Source: Cyprinodon diabolis
Lineage: Eukaryota > Chordata > Actinopteri > Cyprinodontiformes > Cyprinodontidae
Assembly (NCBI GenBank): GCA_030533445.1
Contig: CM060068.1
Coordinates: 30,428,510 to 30,492,509 of the forward strand
Direction: 5' to 3'
Length of the DNA: 64,000 bases
Part shown: positions 37,075 to 49,460 of the stretch, in pieces
How positions within the stretch are numbered: the stretch's first letter is position 1
Layout: each line of letters opens with the position of its first letter
The notes under the pieces: generated by a model
The model's input: the letters and a program-made list of their open reading frames with translations, nothing else
Told to the model about the DNA's origin: nothing
Databases searched by the model: none
Translations under genes and position numbers: made by a program

Positions 37075-38570
37075 GTGACATGCTCCAAAATACAAAAAGC
37101 TTTAAGACATTTTTACTTCAGGAATTCTTCAATGAATGTGTGGCAACCTTGAGCCAAATGGCTGGCTAATGAAGGAGAAAAAAAAGTACAAAAAAAAAAG
37201 CTAGCCAAGTGGCAATGTGTAGCAACACATGAAAAAGATGCAATGCTTGAGAGAAAAATGTTGGGGTATAGAAACTATAAAAAATATTTGGATACCTTAA
37301 TATAGGTAAATTCACCATGTCTATACTCAACTCTATCTCAACTGATTTAATAAAAAAAAAAAAAAAATTTAGATTTATACATGCATTTTTTTGGCATAAT
37401 GGTGATAGCAATGGTCTTTAAGGGAATCATTGAAATTTAGATATAGGAGCAAAATGAAGAAAATGTATTAAAAGTTTGGTGATGTTCTTAATCTACCTGT
37501 ATTTTGAGGATGGAGAGCAAACGTCAATCATCGTCTTTAGAGGGAAATTATCTGTAGGCTACTTCTCATTTGCATATAAATTAATAATGATAAACTCTGA
37601 AAAAAATATAATTTTTGCACACAGAATTACGAAGTAGCAAGACAAGGGAGACAGGCCTCTCATCCACATTTTTCAGTGTGCATTATTTTATTGGGGATAT
37701 GAAAATTTGGATGGAATTAGATTTGTGCAACACGCCAAATAAAAATAGCAATTTTTGAACTCAGATCTAAATCACAAAAAATCATTAGTAATGACTTTTT
37801 TGGATGGACAGATATTTCATGTAAATAGTTACATTTTGAAAAGAGTATTACTGACATAAATTACTGAATATATTTATTAAAACAGGTATAATTATCAGCT
37901 AAGCCCTTAGGGGATTTTAATGACCAAACCTTTGGATCAGTACGATAGTTTTTCAAGCTAATCTGTGTGTTGTAGATTAGGTCTGTAAAAACGTACTTTT
38001 TATTTAAGGTTTAATGTTGCAGGGTTTGATGTCCTAGCAATTTAAGCATTTGCAATGTGCATTTTTAGCATTGGAAAATGTAAAACTAACATGTGAAAGT
38101 AAAGACAATGTTAAATTGTGTTAGAAGTGTTAATAGTTTATTTATTTCATTTAACTATCTATTTATACAGAGGTAAGGTGAGCAATAAATAAATCATATG
38201 CTAATGGATCTTGTGAAAAAAAATTTAGTGCTAAGAGTTGGGATATAATTATGATAAAATTATTATAATGTTTAGTGTTCACAAACCTAAAAGAATAAAT
38301 GTAGCTAGTTATTACCTAAATCTGCTTGTTACTTTATATGATGCGTAAGTTTCTGCTCAAATTTTCTCGTTAGTTTGAACCACTATATGAAGCTAAGAGC
38401 TTTATACCTGAAACCTTATTCTTACATAAGAAAACAAAAAAACTCTCTAAATATTAAAAAAAATATAATTATAAGTTCAGTAAGTAAATACAGATTTTTG
38501 TGTTTTTTGCTAACAGAATCTGGCAGGTAGAGGAACATTGTTAAAAAGGCATTGAAGAAGCCTTTTGCAG
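37075..38570. other. AT-rich sequence, nothing recognised
   Basis: No gene or element was identified; a poly-A run lies near 37353-37367. The copy B target duplication GTTTG starts at 38571. Confidence 0.5.
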
Positions 38571-38575
38571 GTTTG

Positions 38576-39117
38576 TGTCATGATGGGTCTAAAGCTTCAA
38601 GCCCATATGCAGAACACAACGGAGGCTGGGTAAAAGGTTTAACAGAGTTTATTTTGGTTTGCACAAAATACAAGATCATAAACTGGAACTGGTCAGGGCT
38701 GGAACACTGGAGTCTGCAGAGATGATAGTTTGATTAGACAACGGAGTGATGAGTTTTATGAGTCCTTGTTTACTCAGCAGAATACCTTGAGGGTGTCCGG
38801 GCTTTTCTTTGAGAGAGAAGGAACTGTTGGGTCCAGAGACTGTTCAGCAGAGTCCAAGAGTTGCTGCAGCGTCTTGCTTCTGACTTTGAAGGCGGACCTT
38901 GATCTGAGTTTCAGGCTCTTAGCCAAGAGCAGTAGGGGAGTCCACAAAGGAACCAAACTAGGTCAACACTGCGGCGTCGAAGCAAGGTCTGGCAGCTGGT
39001 TATATAGGGCAGGTCTCTGATGAGGAGATGCGCCTCAGGTGTGCTGGAAGACTCCAGCCCTTGGAGAACCATGGCGCACTCTGCTGGAGGAAGGTGGTAC
39101 AGCTCCAGATCCCAACA
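38576..39117 (-). repeat. copy B 3' LTR
   Basis: 542 bp, TGTCATGATG to CCCAACA on the + strand. It has TATATAA (minus strand, 39000-39006) and AATAAA near 38650. Compared with the other LTR it lacks a block of roughly 170 bp, but it keeps about 60 bp that the other has lost. Confidence 0.93.
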
Positions 39118-39133
39118 GTACCCCCCTCTCAAC

Positions 39134-39151
39134 GACCGCCTCTTGGCGGTC
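39134..39151 (-). promoter_or_regulatory. small hairpin before the copy B polypurine tract
   Basis: GACCGCC-TCTT-GGCGGTC on the + strand, the same 7-bp stem as in copy A at 17846-17863. The polypurine tract lies between it and the LTR (39118-39128). Confidence 0.5.
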
Positions 39152-39862
39152 CAGAAGACGTCGACGGGAGGGAGCTCTGGTACTCCTCGATCAGCGAAGG
39201 ATCGAGGATGTAAGAGCCAGGCACCCATGTGCGATCCTCCGGACCGTAGCCCTCCCAATCGACGAGGTACTGCCAACCGCGACCTCGCCAACGGGAGTCC
39301 ACGATCCGGCGGACGGTGAAGGCAGGATGTCCATCGATGTCCAGGGCGGGTGGAGGGGAGTCGGATGGAGGGCACAGGGGGCTAGAGACAACAGGCTTGA
39401 TCTGGGAGACGTGGAACGTAGGATGGATACGGAGACTCGGAGGAAGGTGTAGACGTACAGCAGAAGGGTTTATAATCTGGGCTACCTTGTAGGGGCCAAT
39501 GAATCGTGGGGACAGTTTGCGAGACATTCCCTTGAGGGGAATGTCTCGTGTGGAGAGCCATACCTCTTGGCCTATGGAGTACTGGGGGGCTGGGCATCTC
39601 TTGGAGTCTGCAAACGTTTAGTGGACCAGGAAGAACGGTTGAGGGTGGCGATGGTGTCCTTCCAGATCTTCTGACAGCGACGGATGTGATGGTTGACTGA
39701 ATGGACCGAGATCTCTTTCTCGTCTGCAGAAAAAAGTGGAGGCTGATAACCGAGACTAACCTGGAATGGGGATAAACCGGTGGAAGCTGATTTGAGAGAG
39801 TTGTGGGCGTACTCGATCCAGGTTAGGTACTGACTCCAGTCAGTGGGGTTGTTTGAGGTTAG

Positions 39863-41156
39863 CAGTGATGGGACTAACGGCGTTGAAAGTAACGGCGTTA
39901 CTAACGCCGTTACCTTCTTTTAGTAACGAGTAATCTAACTAATTACTTTGACTGTAACTATAACGCAGTTACCATTGCAGACACCCCGTTACTGCGCGTT
40001 ACTCAGGTCGCACAATGAACCTTTTTTCATGATAGGACTCGTGCGCAGCTGCGTGAAGCTGACACCCCACCCACGTCAAAAAACTCTGCAAATAGACTGA
40101 ATGGTTAGTGCAACGTTAGTGCAGATTTGTGCAGAAAAAAATATTGTTTGTGCTACTTTTGTTTAAGAGATATTAAAGATTATTTTTTAGGTCATCCAGA
40201 GGTGCGCGCCTTGTCATGAGAGTGGGGAGGATGAGAATGGCTGATGTATAGTGAGATTCCGTCTGTCAGGTGGGTAGGTGGGTGTTTCTGCTGGTGGGTG
40301 TTAACGTACATCACACACAGAGATGGAGAGTGAGGAGGATCCAGCAGCAAATAGCGTTTTCCTGATGGAAATACCGGTGTTACGTCGAGCTGCGTTTCCC
40401 CATCAGATACGGTTTCCTCTGCATCTCCGCACAGTAGAGGGCGGCACGATTCACCGTGCAAGCGACAGGAAACGCGCATGCTCGCTAAAGGCGCGCAACA
40501 GTCGCCCTGTGCTCGCGCCAAAGGAGAACTATGGAGAGCGTGAACGATCAAATGATTAACCTGACAACAGCCAGAAATGATAGCCTATATGGAGAAAGGG
40601 AGAAATCTGGATGGATGGATAGATGGATGGATACTCTGCCTTTTCACCCTACTGTATTTTGTATTTTAAACATTATTTGATGGCCTCTGTGGCAGGGATG
40701 GAGATCCATATTTTATGTCACACACAGAGTATACGTCTAGATAGATAGATGTATAGATAGATGTCGCAGTATCTATAACAACCCAAACACACAGGATTTC
40801 AGAATTATACATCCCCAGTTATTAATTTCATATACTCACCAGATCTGAATGCCCTGTTAAAAAACTTCACAAGGCGTTCCCCCCTGATGTCATTTACATT
40901 GAGTTGCAATAAATGCTAAACTCTCTGCAGGTTCTTGTCTTTGTCGTTCACTCTATTCAGCTGGCTTTTGAATCACACCGCGAGAAGGTGGGGGCTGGGT
41001 GGTGAGGGGTACGGGGGCGAGAAACGCAAAAGTAACGCAATAGTTACTTTTACTAGTAACTAGTTACTTTTATTGTGGAGTAACTCAGTTACTTTTTGGG
41101 AGAAGTAACTAGTAACTATAAGTAATAACTTTTTCAAAGTAACGTGCCCAACACTG
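39863..41156. mobile_element. non-autonomous hAT transposon nested in copy B
   Basis: Starts CAGTGATGGG and ends CCCAACACTG (9 of 10 terminal bases match). It is flanked by a perfect 8-bp duplication, GAGGTTAG at 39855-39862 and 41157-41164, diagnostic of the hAT superfamily. Both subterminal regions are packed with GTAAC/GTTAC words, some as TAACGCCGTTA palindromes, likely transposase contacts. The interior has GATGGATAGATGG-type simple repeats (40609-40632, 40737-40765) and no transposase. Removing it rejoins integrase sequence homologous to copy A. Confidence 0.9.
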
Positions 41157-43728
41157 GAGGTTAGGCAGCGGAGAGTGGACTCAAGCTGTTGGTTCATCCT
41201 CTCCGTCTGCCCGTTGGACTGTGGATGATAGCCAGAAGTAAGTGACGACTTACAGTTTAGTGCAGAGCAGAAGGCCTTCCAGACTTGGGAGATGAACTGA
41301 GGACCGCGGTCAGAGAGTATTTCCTGAGGGATTCCATGGAGCCGGAAGACATGCTTCACCAGAAGCTGTGCAGTCTGGAAGGCCGTGGGAAGTTTTCTGA
41401 TGGGAATAAGATGACAAGACTTGGAGAAACGGTCGACGATGGTAAAAATGGTGGACATACCTCGGGAGATTGGGAGACCAGTGCCAAATCAATGGCGATG
41501 TGAGACCAGGGGCGAGCAGGAACAGGTAGGGGATGCAAGAAACCAGAAGGTGGTTGGTGTGAGGCTTTGTTTCTGGCGCAGATGGAACATGCCAATACGT
41601 ACTCCTTTACATCTTTGTGTAAAGATGGCCACCAGAAAGGTCTAGAAATCAGGGCGATTGTTCGTCTCACTCCCGGGTGAGCGGAAAACTTGGCTGTATG
41701 CATCCACTGGATCAAACGGGATCTGACAGAAGAAGGGACATAGGTCTAGTTAGGAGGACCGTTATCTGGGTCAGGTTCAGAAGCTAGGGCAGAGTTGATG
41801 AGATCCGTGATCTCCCAGGAAACCACTCCAACAGTACAGGAGGCAGGAAGAACAGGTTCAGGCGTCTCAGGTTGATCAGCAGAATAAAGACGAGAGAGAG
41901 AATCGGGTTTGATGTTCTTGGAACCGGGTCTGTAAGAGATTATGAGATTGAATCGGGAGAAAAACAAAGACCATCTGGAGTGACGTGGGTTAGCCTGTTT
42001 GGCGGACTGGAGATAAGCTAGGTTCTTGTGATCGGTCCACACCAAAACTGGATGCTCGGCCCCCTCGAGCCAGTGTCTCCACTCCTCCAAGGCGAGTTTG
42101 ATTGCTAGAAGTTCACGGTCCCCAACATCGTAGTTTTGTTCTGCTGGTGAGAGTCTACGGGAGAAAAAGGCACAGGGATGAATCCTTTGATCAGAGTCGA
42201 GTTGTTGGGACAACACTGCACCAACACCAGAGTCAGAGGCATCCACTTCAAGGATAAACTGTTTAGCAGGATCTGGCTGGATCAAAATAGGAGCTCTGGA
42301 AAACACGATCTTTAATTTCTCAAAGGCTCTTTGCGCCTCCGGAGTCCATTGAAAGGCTCTTTTAACAGAGGTTAGAGTTGTGAGAGGTAGAGCTGTCTGA
42401 CTGTAGTTCCTGATGAAACGTCTGTAGAAGTTTGCAAAACCAAGGAATCTCTGCAGCTGTTTGCGGTTCTCAGGTGTCGGCCAGTCCAAAACTGCCTTAA
42501 TATTGTCTTCGGATGGCTTAACCTGCCCGCCCTCGAGCACAAACCCTAAAAAGGTGACAGATGGTTGGTGAAACTCACATTTTTCAGCTTTAACAAAAAG
42601 CTTATTTTCCAACAGTCTTTGAAGGACCAAGCGGACATGTTTTTTATGCTCAGAAAGGTTCTTGGAGTAGATCAAAATGTCGTCAATGTAAACAAACACG
42701 AAAATATTCAAAAAATCTCTGAGGACATCATTGACAAGTGCTTGAAAACATGCAGGAGCGTTTGTGAGACCAAAAGGCATGACCAGATACTCAAATTGAT
42801 CTAAAGGGGTCTTAAAGGCTGTTTTCCATTCGTCACCTTCTCTTACCCGTAGAAGATGATAAGCGTTTCTTAAATCGAGCTTGGTGAAGACTGTAGCCCC
42901 CTGAACAGGTTCAAATGCGGATGCTAGTAAAGGAAGTGGGTATTTATTCTTGACAGTTATTTGGTTAAGGCCTCTGTAGTCAATACAGGGTCGTAGGGAA
43001 CCATCTTTCTTGCCCACAAAAAAGAAACCAGCACCCAGAGGGGAAGAAGATGGACGGATTATCCCAGCAGCTAGAGACTCGTTAATATATTTTTCCATGG
43101 TCTCACGTTCAGTCTTGGAGATGTTATAAAGTCTACTGCTGGGCAAGGGAGCACCTGGTAATAGCTCAATGGCACAGTCATATGGTCTGTGAGGTGGAAG
43201 AGACGTAGCACTGACCTTGCTGAAGACTGGAGCCAGATCATGATACTCGGAAGGAACAGAAGTAAGGTCAGGAGAGTCCATCTCCCCCCTACCTCTAGGG
43301 AACTGAACAGCGGGAGCTGCAGAACGAAGACAAGTCTCATGGCAGGAAGTAGACCAAGACTCAATGTGGCGTTCAGCCCAGTTGATATGGGGGTTATGTC
43401 GCTCCAGCCACTCAAAACCAAGCACCAAGGGAGAGCATGCAGAGGGAAAAACAAAAAAGGTTAATGTCTCACAATGATTTCCGGAGATTAACAGCTCTAG
43501 AGGTTGTGTTTGATGAGTAACTTGATGGAGTTTCTTTCCATCAATAGCAGAGACACTGAGAGGCTTGGATAACGGAACTGTTTCAATTTGTAACTGCTGG
43601 ACCAGGTTAGAGTCAATAAGGTTACGCTCACATCCAGAGTCAACGAAAGCAAACAAGGTGAGATTCTGGTTAGAGAAAAAAAAAAGTGGCAGGTAGCATC
43701 AGATTAGGAGACCTTTCAGTTTTCAAAT

Positions 43729-43762
43729 GGCCCGTCAGACTCCTCAGCTCCTCTGACGGGCC
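43729..43762 (-). promoter_or_regulatory. copy B hairpin around the gag stop codon
   Basis: The same 11-bp stem as in copy A (GGCCCGTCAGA / TCTGACGGGCC), with a 12-base loop that differs at two positions. The gag stop (43744-43746) is again in the loop. Confidence 0.75.
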
Positions 43763-44802
43763 CAGGCTTTTGACTTAGCCGGGCAAGAAGCAATGAAATG
43801 ACCAGTCTCACCACAATATAGACATAGATTGCCCCTGAAACGTCGTCTTTCCTCAGGGGTTAGCCTTGTGTGTCCAATCTGCATGGGTTCGACCCCCGTT
43901 CCATCTGAGTGGGAGACTTGGACAGGAACAGAATAAGTCTGATTCTTAGATTTTGGCTTGAAAACAGGCTCTGTGGATCCAGAAAAAACAGAAGCATTAT
44001 TTAATGCAGGAGCAGGCACAGAAATATGTAGACTTTTTTGTCTAGAGCTGCTTCTAGCTCGAAGTCTGTTGTCCAACCTAATGGTTAAACGAATCAATTC
44101 CTCTAAACTAGCTGGTTCGTCGAGCGTAGCTAGTTCATCCTTGATATTGTCATTTAGGGCCTTAAAATATGCACTCTTAAGTGCACATTCGTTCCATCCA
44201 GAGGCTGCGGCTTTGACCCGGAAGTCGATGGAAAACTCCACCACTGTGGAATTTCACTGTTTCAAATTTAGCAGAGCTCGGGAGTCAATGGTTTGATCAG
44301 AGTCATGGTTAAATACCTGGGAAAATTCAGAGACAAAATCAGAAAAAGTACACCTGAAACTGGCTTCAGAAGAGAACCTTGCCTCCGCCCATTCTAGGGC
44401 TCGCCCAATGAGTTGGGACAAAATAAATTATATCTTTTTTCTATCAGTTGAAACACTGCCAGGAGAGTGTTCAAAAATAAGTCAACATTGAAACAAAAAT
44501 CCCTTACAATCCTTCTATTTACCTGAGAATTTTTCAGGGAGACTGGGTCTGAATTCAGGAGATGACGTCACTACCGGTGACCTCGGAGGCGGAAGTGGAT
44601 CCGGAACTGGACGTGCCGCTGACGTGGCGTTAGCATTGCCCATGTAGCTAGCATATGTTTGAAGCATTTGGTTATGGTATTCAATCATGGTATGTAACTC
44701 ACGGAGGGTTTGCACATGTCCATGGATCTGAGCGTCTTGCTCCTCAAGCCTCCGACGGAGGTGATCTGCTGGGCCTTGTGTTTGGCCGCAGTGTTCTGTC
44801 AT
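43744..44802 (-). pseudogene. gag: copy B Gag, with premature stops
   Basis: Starts at ATG 44800-44802, overlapping the LTR end as in copy A. The first 95 codons are open (44515-44802), with the coiled-coil-like N-terminus. Reading on in the same frame I see about four stops between 44515 and 44245: near 44513, 44480, 44430 and 44250. The last 166 codons (43744-44244) are open and include the CCHC knuckle [14 protein letters not shown]. The frame is conserved throughout, so the damage is by substitution. No full-length Gag can be made. The pattern differs from copy A, whose gag is open and pol broken. Confidence 0.85.
44785..44795 (-). promoter_or_regulatory. copy B putative self-primed binding site
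   Basis: Minus-strand AACACTGCGGC, one base inside the LTR, perfectly complementary to the LTR stretch at 45298-45308. Identical to copy A. Confidence 0.7.
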
Positions 44803-45450
44803 GATGGGTCTAAAGCTTCAAGCCCATATGCAGAACACAACGGAGGCTGGGTAAGGAACTGGTAAGGGCTGGAACACTGGAGTCTGCAGAGATGATAGTT
44901 TGATTAGACAACGGAGTGATGAGTTTTATGAGTCCTTGTGTACTCAGCAGAATACCTTGAGGGTGTCCGGGCTTTTCTTTGAGAGAGAAGGAACTGTTGG
45001 GTCCAGAAACTGTTTGTTCAGCAGAGTCCAAGAGTTGCTGCAGCGTCTTGCTTCTGACTTTGAAGGCGGACCTTGATCTGAGTTTCAGGCTCTTAGCCAA
45101 GAGCAGCAGGGGAGTCCACAAAGGAATCTTCAGGTTTGGCTCACGAGGGCTATCTCGGCAGGTTAAGCTCATCCAGAGCCTCAGGTAGAGACAGGTTTCC
45201 TGTGAGGCAAAAACAAGGAAGAATTAGGATCAAGATCTCACTCAAGGGACAGCAAAGATTCTAGGTTCTAGGCTCAGGTCGCTAACCAAACTAGGTCAAC
45301 ACTGCGGCGTCGAAGCAAGGTCTGGCAGCTGGTTATATAGGGCAGGTCTCTGATGAGGAGATGCGCCTCAGGTGTGCTGGAAGACTCCAGCCCTTGGAGA
45401 ACCACGGCGCACTCTGCTGGAGGAAGGTGGTAAAGCTCCAGATCCCAACA
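44797..45450 (-). repeat. copy B 5' LTR
   Basis: 654 bp. TATATAA on the minus strand at 45333-45339, and the putative RNA start GCCGCAGTGTT 31 bases downstream (45308). About 60 bp carrying the AATAAA signal are missing relative to the 3' LTR. Confidence 0.93.
45333..45339 (-). promoter_or_regulatory. TATA box of copy B LTR
   Basis: Minus-strand TATATAA; the distance from its first T to the putative start at 45308 is 31 bases. The 3' LTR has the same box at 39000-39006. Confidence 0.75.
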
Positions 45451-45455
45451 GTTTG

Positions 45456-48400
45456 TTTCTTTAATCACTGTTTACTTTGAGTTGTCCAACTGGATAATTT
45501 TCATTCAACAAGGTTTTTTTTTATTATTTTTTTTTATAAAAGACAGTTTAACATTAACAGTATCTGGATCAATTTGCAAGAAAGGATAGGACCCCCTTTG
45601 AACGTTTTGACATTCATCTTGCACAAAGTCAGAACCATGTAGTTTTGGCATAATCTGCTTATTGGTAATTATATATATATATACCAGTGTGAAAGAAGGT
45701 TAGAACTAGCACATGTCTTTTTTTTCCATTTTTAAGAATGTTAAGTTTTAAAGCAGACTGCTTTCCGAAATATTAATGATCTAAGTTTGTATGAGGAATA
45801 TGTAGTTTGGTTTTCCACTGTAACGAGATACCGTACAATTGCATTAGAATGGCTCAAGCAGTACCCATATCTGTAAATCTTGATTTATTTATAGTTGTTG
45901 TCTTTTGCTTTATATCTGGTTTCACATTTATCCCCTTTTCTATATCAGTCCAGCATAAAATGATGTTAGTGTTTACTGTAAGTCACTTGGATAAAACCAT
46001 TTTTTTAAATGAATGTAATGAAAAAAAACTGCAAGACCATGTGGTTATGTTATATGGAGGGCCAAAACTGAATGTCTGCATTAATGCATTCATATTTCAT
46101 CAATGCATTCATCTCTTTATGCATTCATTCATTTCTACATTTCTGTATGCATTTCTGCCTCATTATCCAAATGAGGATAGGTAGTGCCTTCAGGCAGGCT
46201 TGAACTTCTACAGACAATTTTCAAGGGTATTTGTTGTTTACTTCCACCACACAATCTCTGCTCCTGATAACCAGTGGAATAAGGTCAGCCTTTATTTACA
46301 TTAGTTAGCAATGGCTCTAATTCAAAAAGCTTGGAAGCCTACCAATACTTACATACTGACAAAGTTGACTGTGTGCTGATACGTAAACACGGAAATTTGG
46401 TGTACATGTATTCACCAAAAAGTCAACTAGTAAACAAGCCGACTTAATTAAGTTAAGTACACTTTCATCTGGACAACTCAGAGGTTGTAATTCTGGACCC
46501 AGCCGGCCATGCAGCTGTGTAGCTGCTGTCCTATCACGTCAGATTCCATCCAAAACTATTTTAAAATTGGAATAAACCAAAAATCCCTCTGTACATTTAT
46601 AGTCCTCTTTCTTGCTATCATCAACACTTTATTACATGATTCAGAGCTTAATCAAACAACAAGGCTGGTTTTGTACCATATTCATGCACCCCCACTTCAC
46701 CCAGCAGGAAGCTGCCGTATTGCCTGAATGTTAACCCTGCACAATTTGCACAGATATACAGTGTCTCAGGAAACTTTCGCATCAACTCTCGTATTTTCTA
46801 ACAAATGGGGAAAGGGGGGAGTGATGTATGCCGTAAAGCAGTCTGCACATTTGTAGTTGTTTGTGTGGCAGCGTTACTGCCACCCTCCTCAAACTTTCTT
46901 GGTGCCGGTGAAAGTGATACAGATACCCCTCAGGTCATGATAGAGGTGTCATTCCACTAGTTGTAAGTAGAGGTATAATCACAAAGGTTATGAAAATTTA
47001 TAAAGGTTGAAAAGTTATTAACATTTAAATGTCCATTGCTATTTTTTGTTTCTGTTACTGATTGAATAAAATGTTAATTCTAAAAAAATATCTGACTCAC
47101 ATTGAAAAGAACGACTGAAGTGTTATCATTCTATGTTCTAAATTTTATAAAATTCTAAAAAGTATCATGACTAAAAGAAGACTCACGATGTGAACTGAAC
47201 CATGTAGATGAAGTTAGGAATTTTGAAAAGAAAGGTTGTGTAAGCAGCATTTTTTAAGGTGAACTGTTCTGTTGGAGGAAGTTAGAGAAAGTACAACTTC
47301 AATGAGCGTTAAAAAGGGGAACTGAAGTTTAAATCTATTGTTAATTTGCTCTAATCAATACAAAGTCTAAGAAACTCACAGATATATATGCGTCCCCATT
47401 AATATCAGTTAAATGTTCACTAGCAATTAACAGAGAAAACCATCTTCCAGTTTGGGGTATACCTTTTATTGGATTTCTGCACATTTCCTCAGCAGAATAG
47501 GATATTTTGTGAACTACTTATTTAATACATATTCCAAATATTCATTGTATTCAACTTTAGTGTGGGCTTTGGAAGGCTGTATCTAAAAGCTTTACGACAG
47601 CCGTTTATCTACTGCCACATCATTTGTAATGTTTTTTTGGAGTTATTTTACTGTTTAAGTGCAAACGTGTCCCAAGTTTCCAAGGTCCAGCTGTTAAACT
47701 GAGTTAAAGTTGATGTTGTAGATATAGATGTGCTACACTGTCTTTAATTTAATTTACCTTTTCATGGGTTTTTTCTTCATCTGTAATGTTTCCCAAAATC
47801 AGAATGGTTTAAATTCCTCACTAACAACCCATGATTGATGTGATGATATGACATTACTTTTAAAGATGACTGTACATAAACATTTAGGAAGAGATTCAAA
47901 GACTGAAAATGAAAAGCTTTTTTTTTTTGCATGTCCTGATGCACAGAAGAAGCCAATTTACCAAAGCACATCCAATAATTTCACCTTATGAGTTTATCAT
48001 TAATGATCAGAAGAGATAGAATACCTCCAGAGTGCTAAGAGATATACAACAGAAACAATGCAAAAGTAATGTTCCCAAAAGGCTCATGGGAAGATGGAAA
48101 CAGAGGAGAGGAAAGGAAAGCAGCAGTTGAAAGAAGTGACATAATGCCCATTCCATGATTGGAAGTTTGGCTTTGGTGGGTGTACATTTCTTCCAGTGAC
48201 TCCTTAAGTGTGTGTGTGTGGGCCTAAATTTATTCAAGCTCTAGGGTATGTATTTATTGGCTTGGTTTAGTGTCACACAGTGACGGACAGGTCTGTCCTG
48301 CCACTGAATCTAATAAGGTTTCTGCGATGCTCACGCGCCTGCACATTTTCCAGAATTATGATATCCCCACCTTGGAGTTTCTGTGCACCAACTGCACTCT

Positions 48401-49175
48401 ACCTATACCCTATATATCATGTGATGTAGCAATCACAGGTAAGAAAGCGTTGCAGCCAACAGCGCTGCAGTAGGAATTTTAAGACCGACAGCAATATGGG
48501 AATGTGTTCGTAGGGATACATTTTTTCCACAGTATGGGCTTGTTGGACGGGTGAGCAGAATTGCTATAAATCCTTAACGTCCCAGAAATCCAGGATAAAA
48601 AAGTGTAAGCTCCTGTATTTGTGTGTAGTTTTATGCAAGCTGTCAGTAGCAGAGAGAGTGAAAGGTGGGGACTGCAGTATTCCTGCAGCGGGAAGCATTG
48701 ATTTCCTTGCCTAGCATGGGGATGTGGGAAATGTCAGCCTCTAATTGAGTTGATAAAACCGTTTTGAGTCTCAGACGTAAATATGCCCCCCTAAAATGCA
48801 CACTTATGCCCGCACACAGACACACACCAAATGCCACTGCCATAGACAATACCCTTGGGATGCCTGTAAGAAATGAAAGCTCTTCTTATTTGTGTGTGTG
48901 TTTACATGTTTAACTAAAAAGTGCATGCTGAGTGGCTTTGTCGGACTGCGGACCTCTGCCAGTGGAAGTAAATGATTGGCTTGCTTGCCTATTGAATTAA
49001 ATCTTTTTAGTTTTGAATTAGCAGAAAAACCTGCTAAGATAAACAGTTGTTGTTCCCTTAAAGATAAAAATAGAGATGTTGAAGAGTGATGCAGAGGTCA
49101 TCTCCATTAGTAGAACAAGTGAATAAAGAGAAGGGTGAATGAAAACTCTGATGTCCCTGCTGATTAGAAGATTGA
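45456..49175. other. gene-free AT-rich stretch
   Basis: No exon or transposon recognised in 3.7 kb. A short (TA)n lies near 45671-45682. Open frames, including one of 125 codons at 45807, have no domain signal. Confidence 0.45.
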
Positions 49176-49177
49176 TA

Positions 49178-49379
49178 CAGGTGCTGGTCATAAAATTAGA
49201 ATATCATGAAAAAGTAGATTGATTTCAGTAATTCCATTTAAAAAGTGAAACTTGTATATTATATTCATACATTACATACAAACTCATATATTTCAGATGT
49301 TTATTTTGTTTAATTTTGATGATTACAAATGACAACAAATGAAAATCTCAAATTCATCATATCAGAAAATTAGAATATT
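49178..49379 (+). repeat. Tc1 left terminal inverted repeat
   Basis: 202 bp; reverse complement equals 50567-50768 on direct reading. Confidence 0.93.
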
Positions 49380-49460
49380 GTGAAAAGGTTCAAAATTGAT
49401 GGCCCCTGGTGCCACACTCTAATCAGCTAATTAACTCAAACCACCTGCAAAAGCCTTTAA

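Larger units (their letters stand above)
39129..43656 (-). pseudogene. pol: copy B Pol (PR-RT-RNaseH-IN-chromodomain), broken
   Basis: The minus-strand open frame 41746-43656 (636 codons) holds protease (FVDSGCERN), RT ([29 protein letters not shown]) and RNase H with its catalytic Asp intact (EVDASDSG). It closes at a single stop at 41746. The same frame continues at 41356-41715 with the integrase HHCC finger. A 1-base deletion near 41483 shifts frame; 41458 onward carries the integrase core (DRGPQF), which is cut by the hAT at 41156. Beyond the hAT, 39129-39854 carries the integrase C-terminus and chromodomain ([17 protein letters not shown]), with one more frame change. It is better preserved than copy A in RT and RNase H. 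The true pol start is probably upstream, near 43700, as in copy A. Confidence 0.9.
38576..45450 (-). mobile_element. Ty3/Gypsy chromovirus, copy B, antisense, with nested hAT
   Basis: A 6875-bp insertion bounded by LTRs and flanked by a perfect 5-bp duplication, GTTTG at 38571-38575 and 45451-45455. It has the same organisation as copy A: gag (43744-44802), pol (39129 to about 43700), and the same polypurine tract, hairpins and binding site. The LTRs are of a divergent subfamily. Gag has several stops. The protease-RT-RNase H part of pol is uninterrupted for 636 codons. Integrase carries a stop and a 1-base deletion and is split by a 1294-bp hAT. It lies antisense to the host exon at 57065. 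Confidence 0.95.

Noticed and set aside
40192..40559. Overlapping frames of 119 and 78 codons inside the hAT
   Set aside because: The element is non-autonomous; the frames do not resemble a transposase.
45807..46184. 125-codon frame on the + strand
   Set aside because: Low-complexity, hydrophobic and His/Phe-rich, in AT-rich DNA, with no family resemblance.
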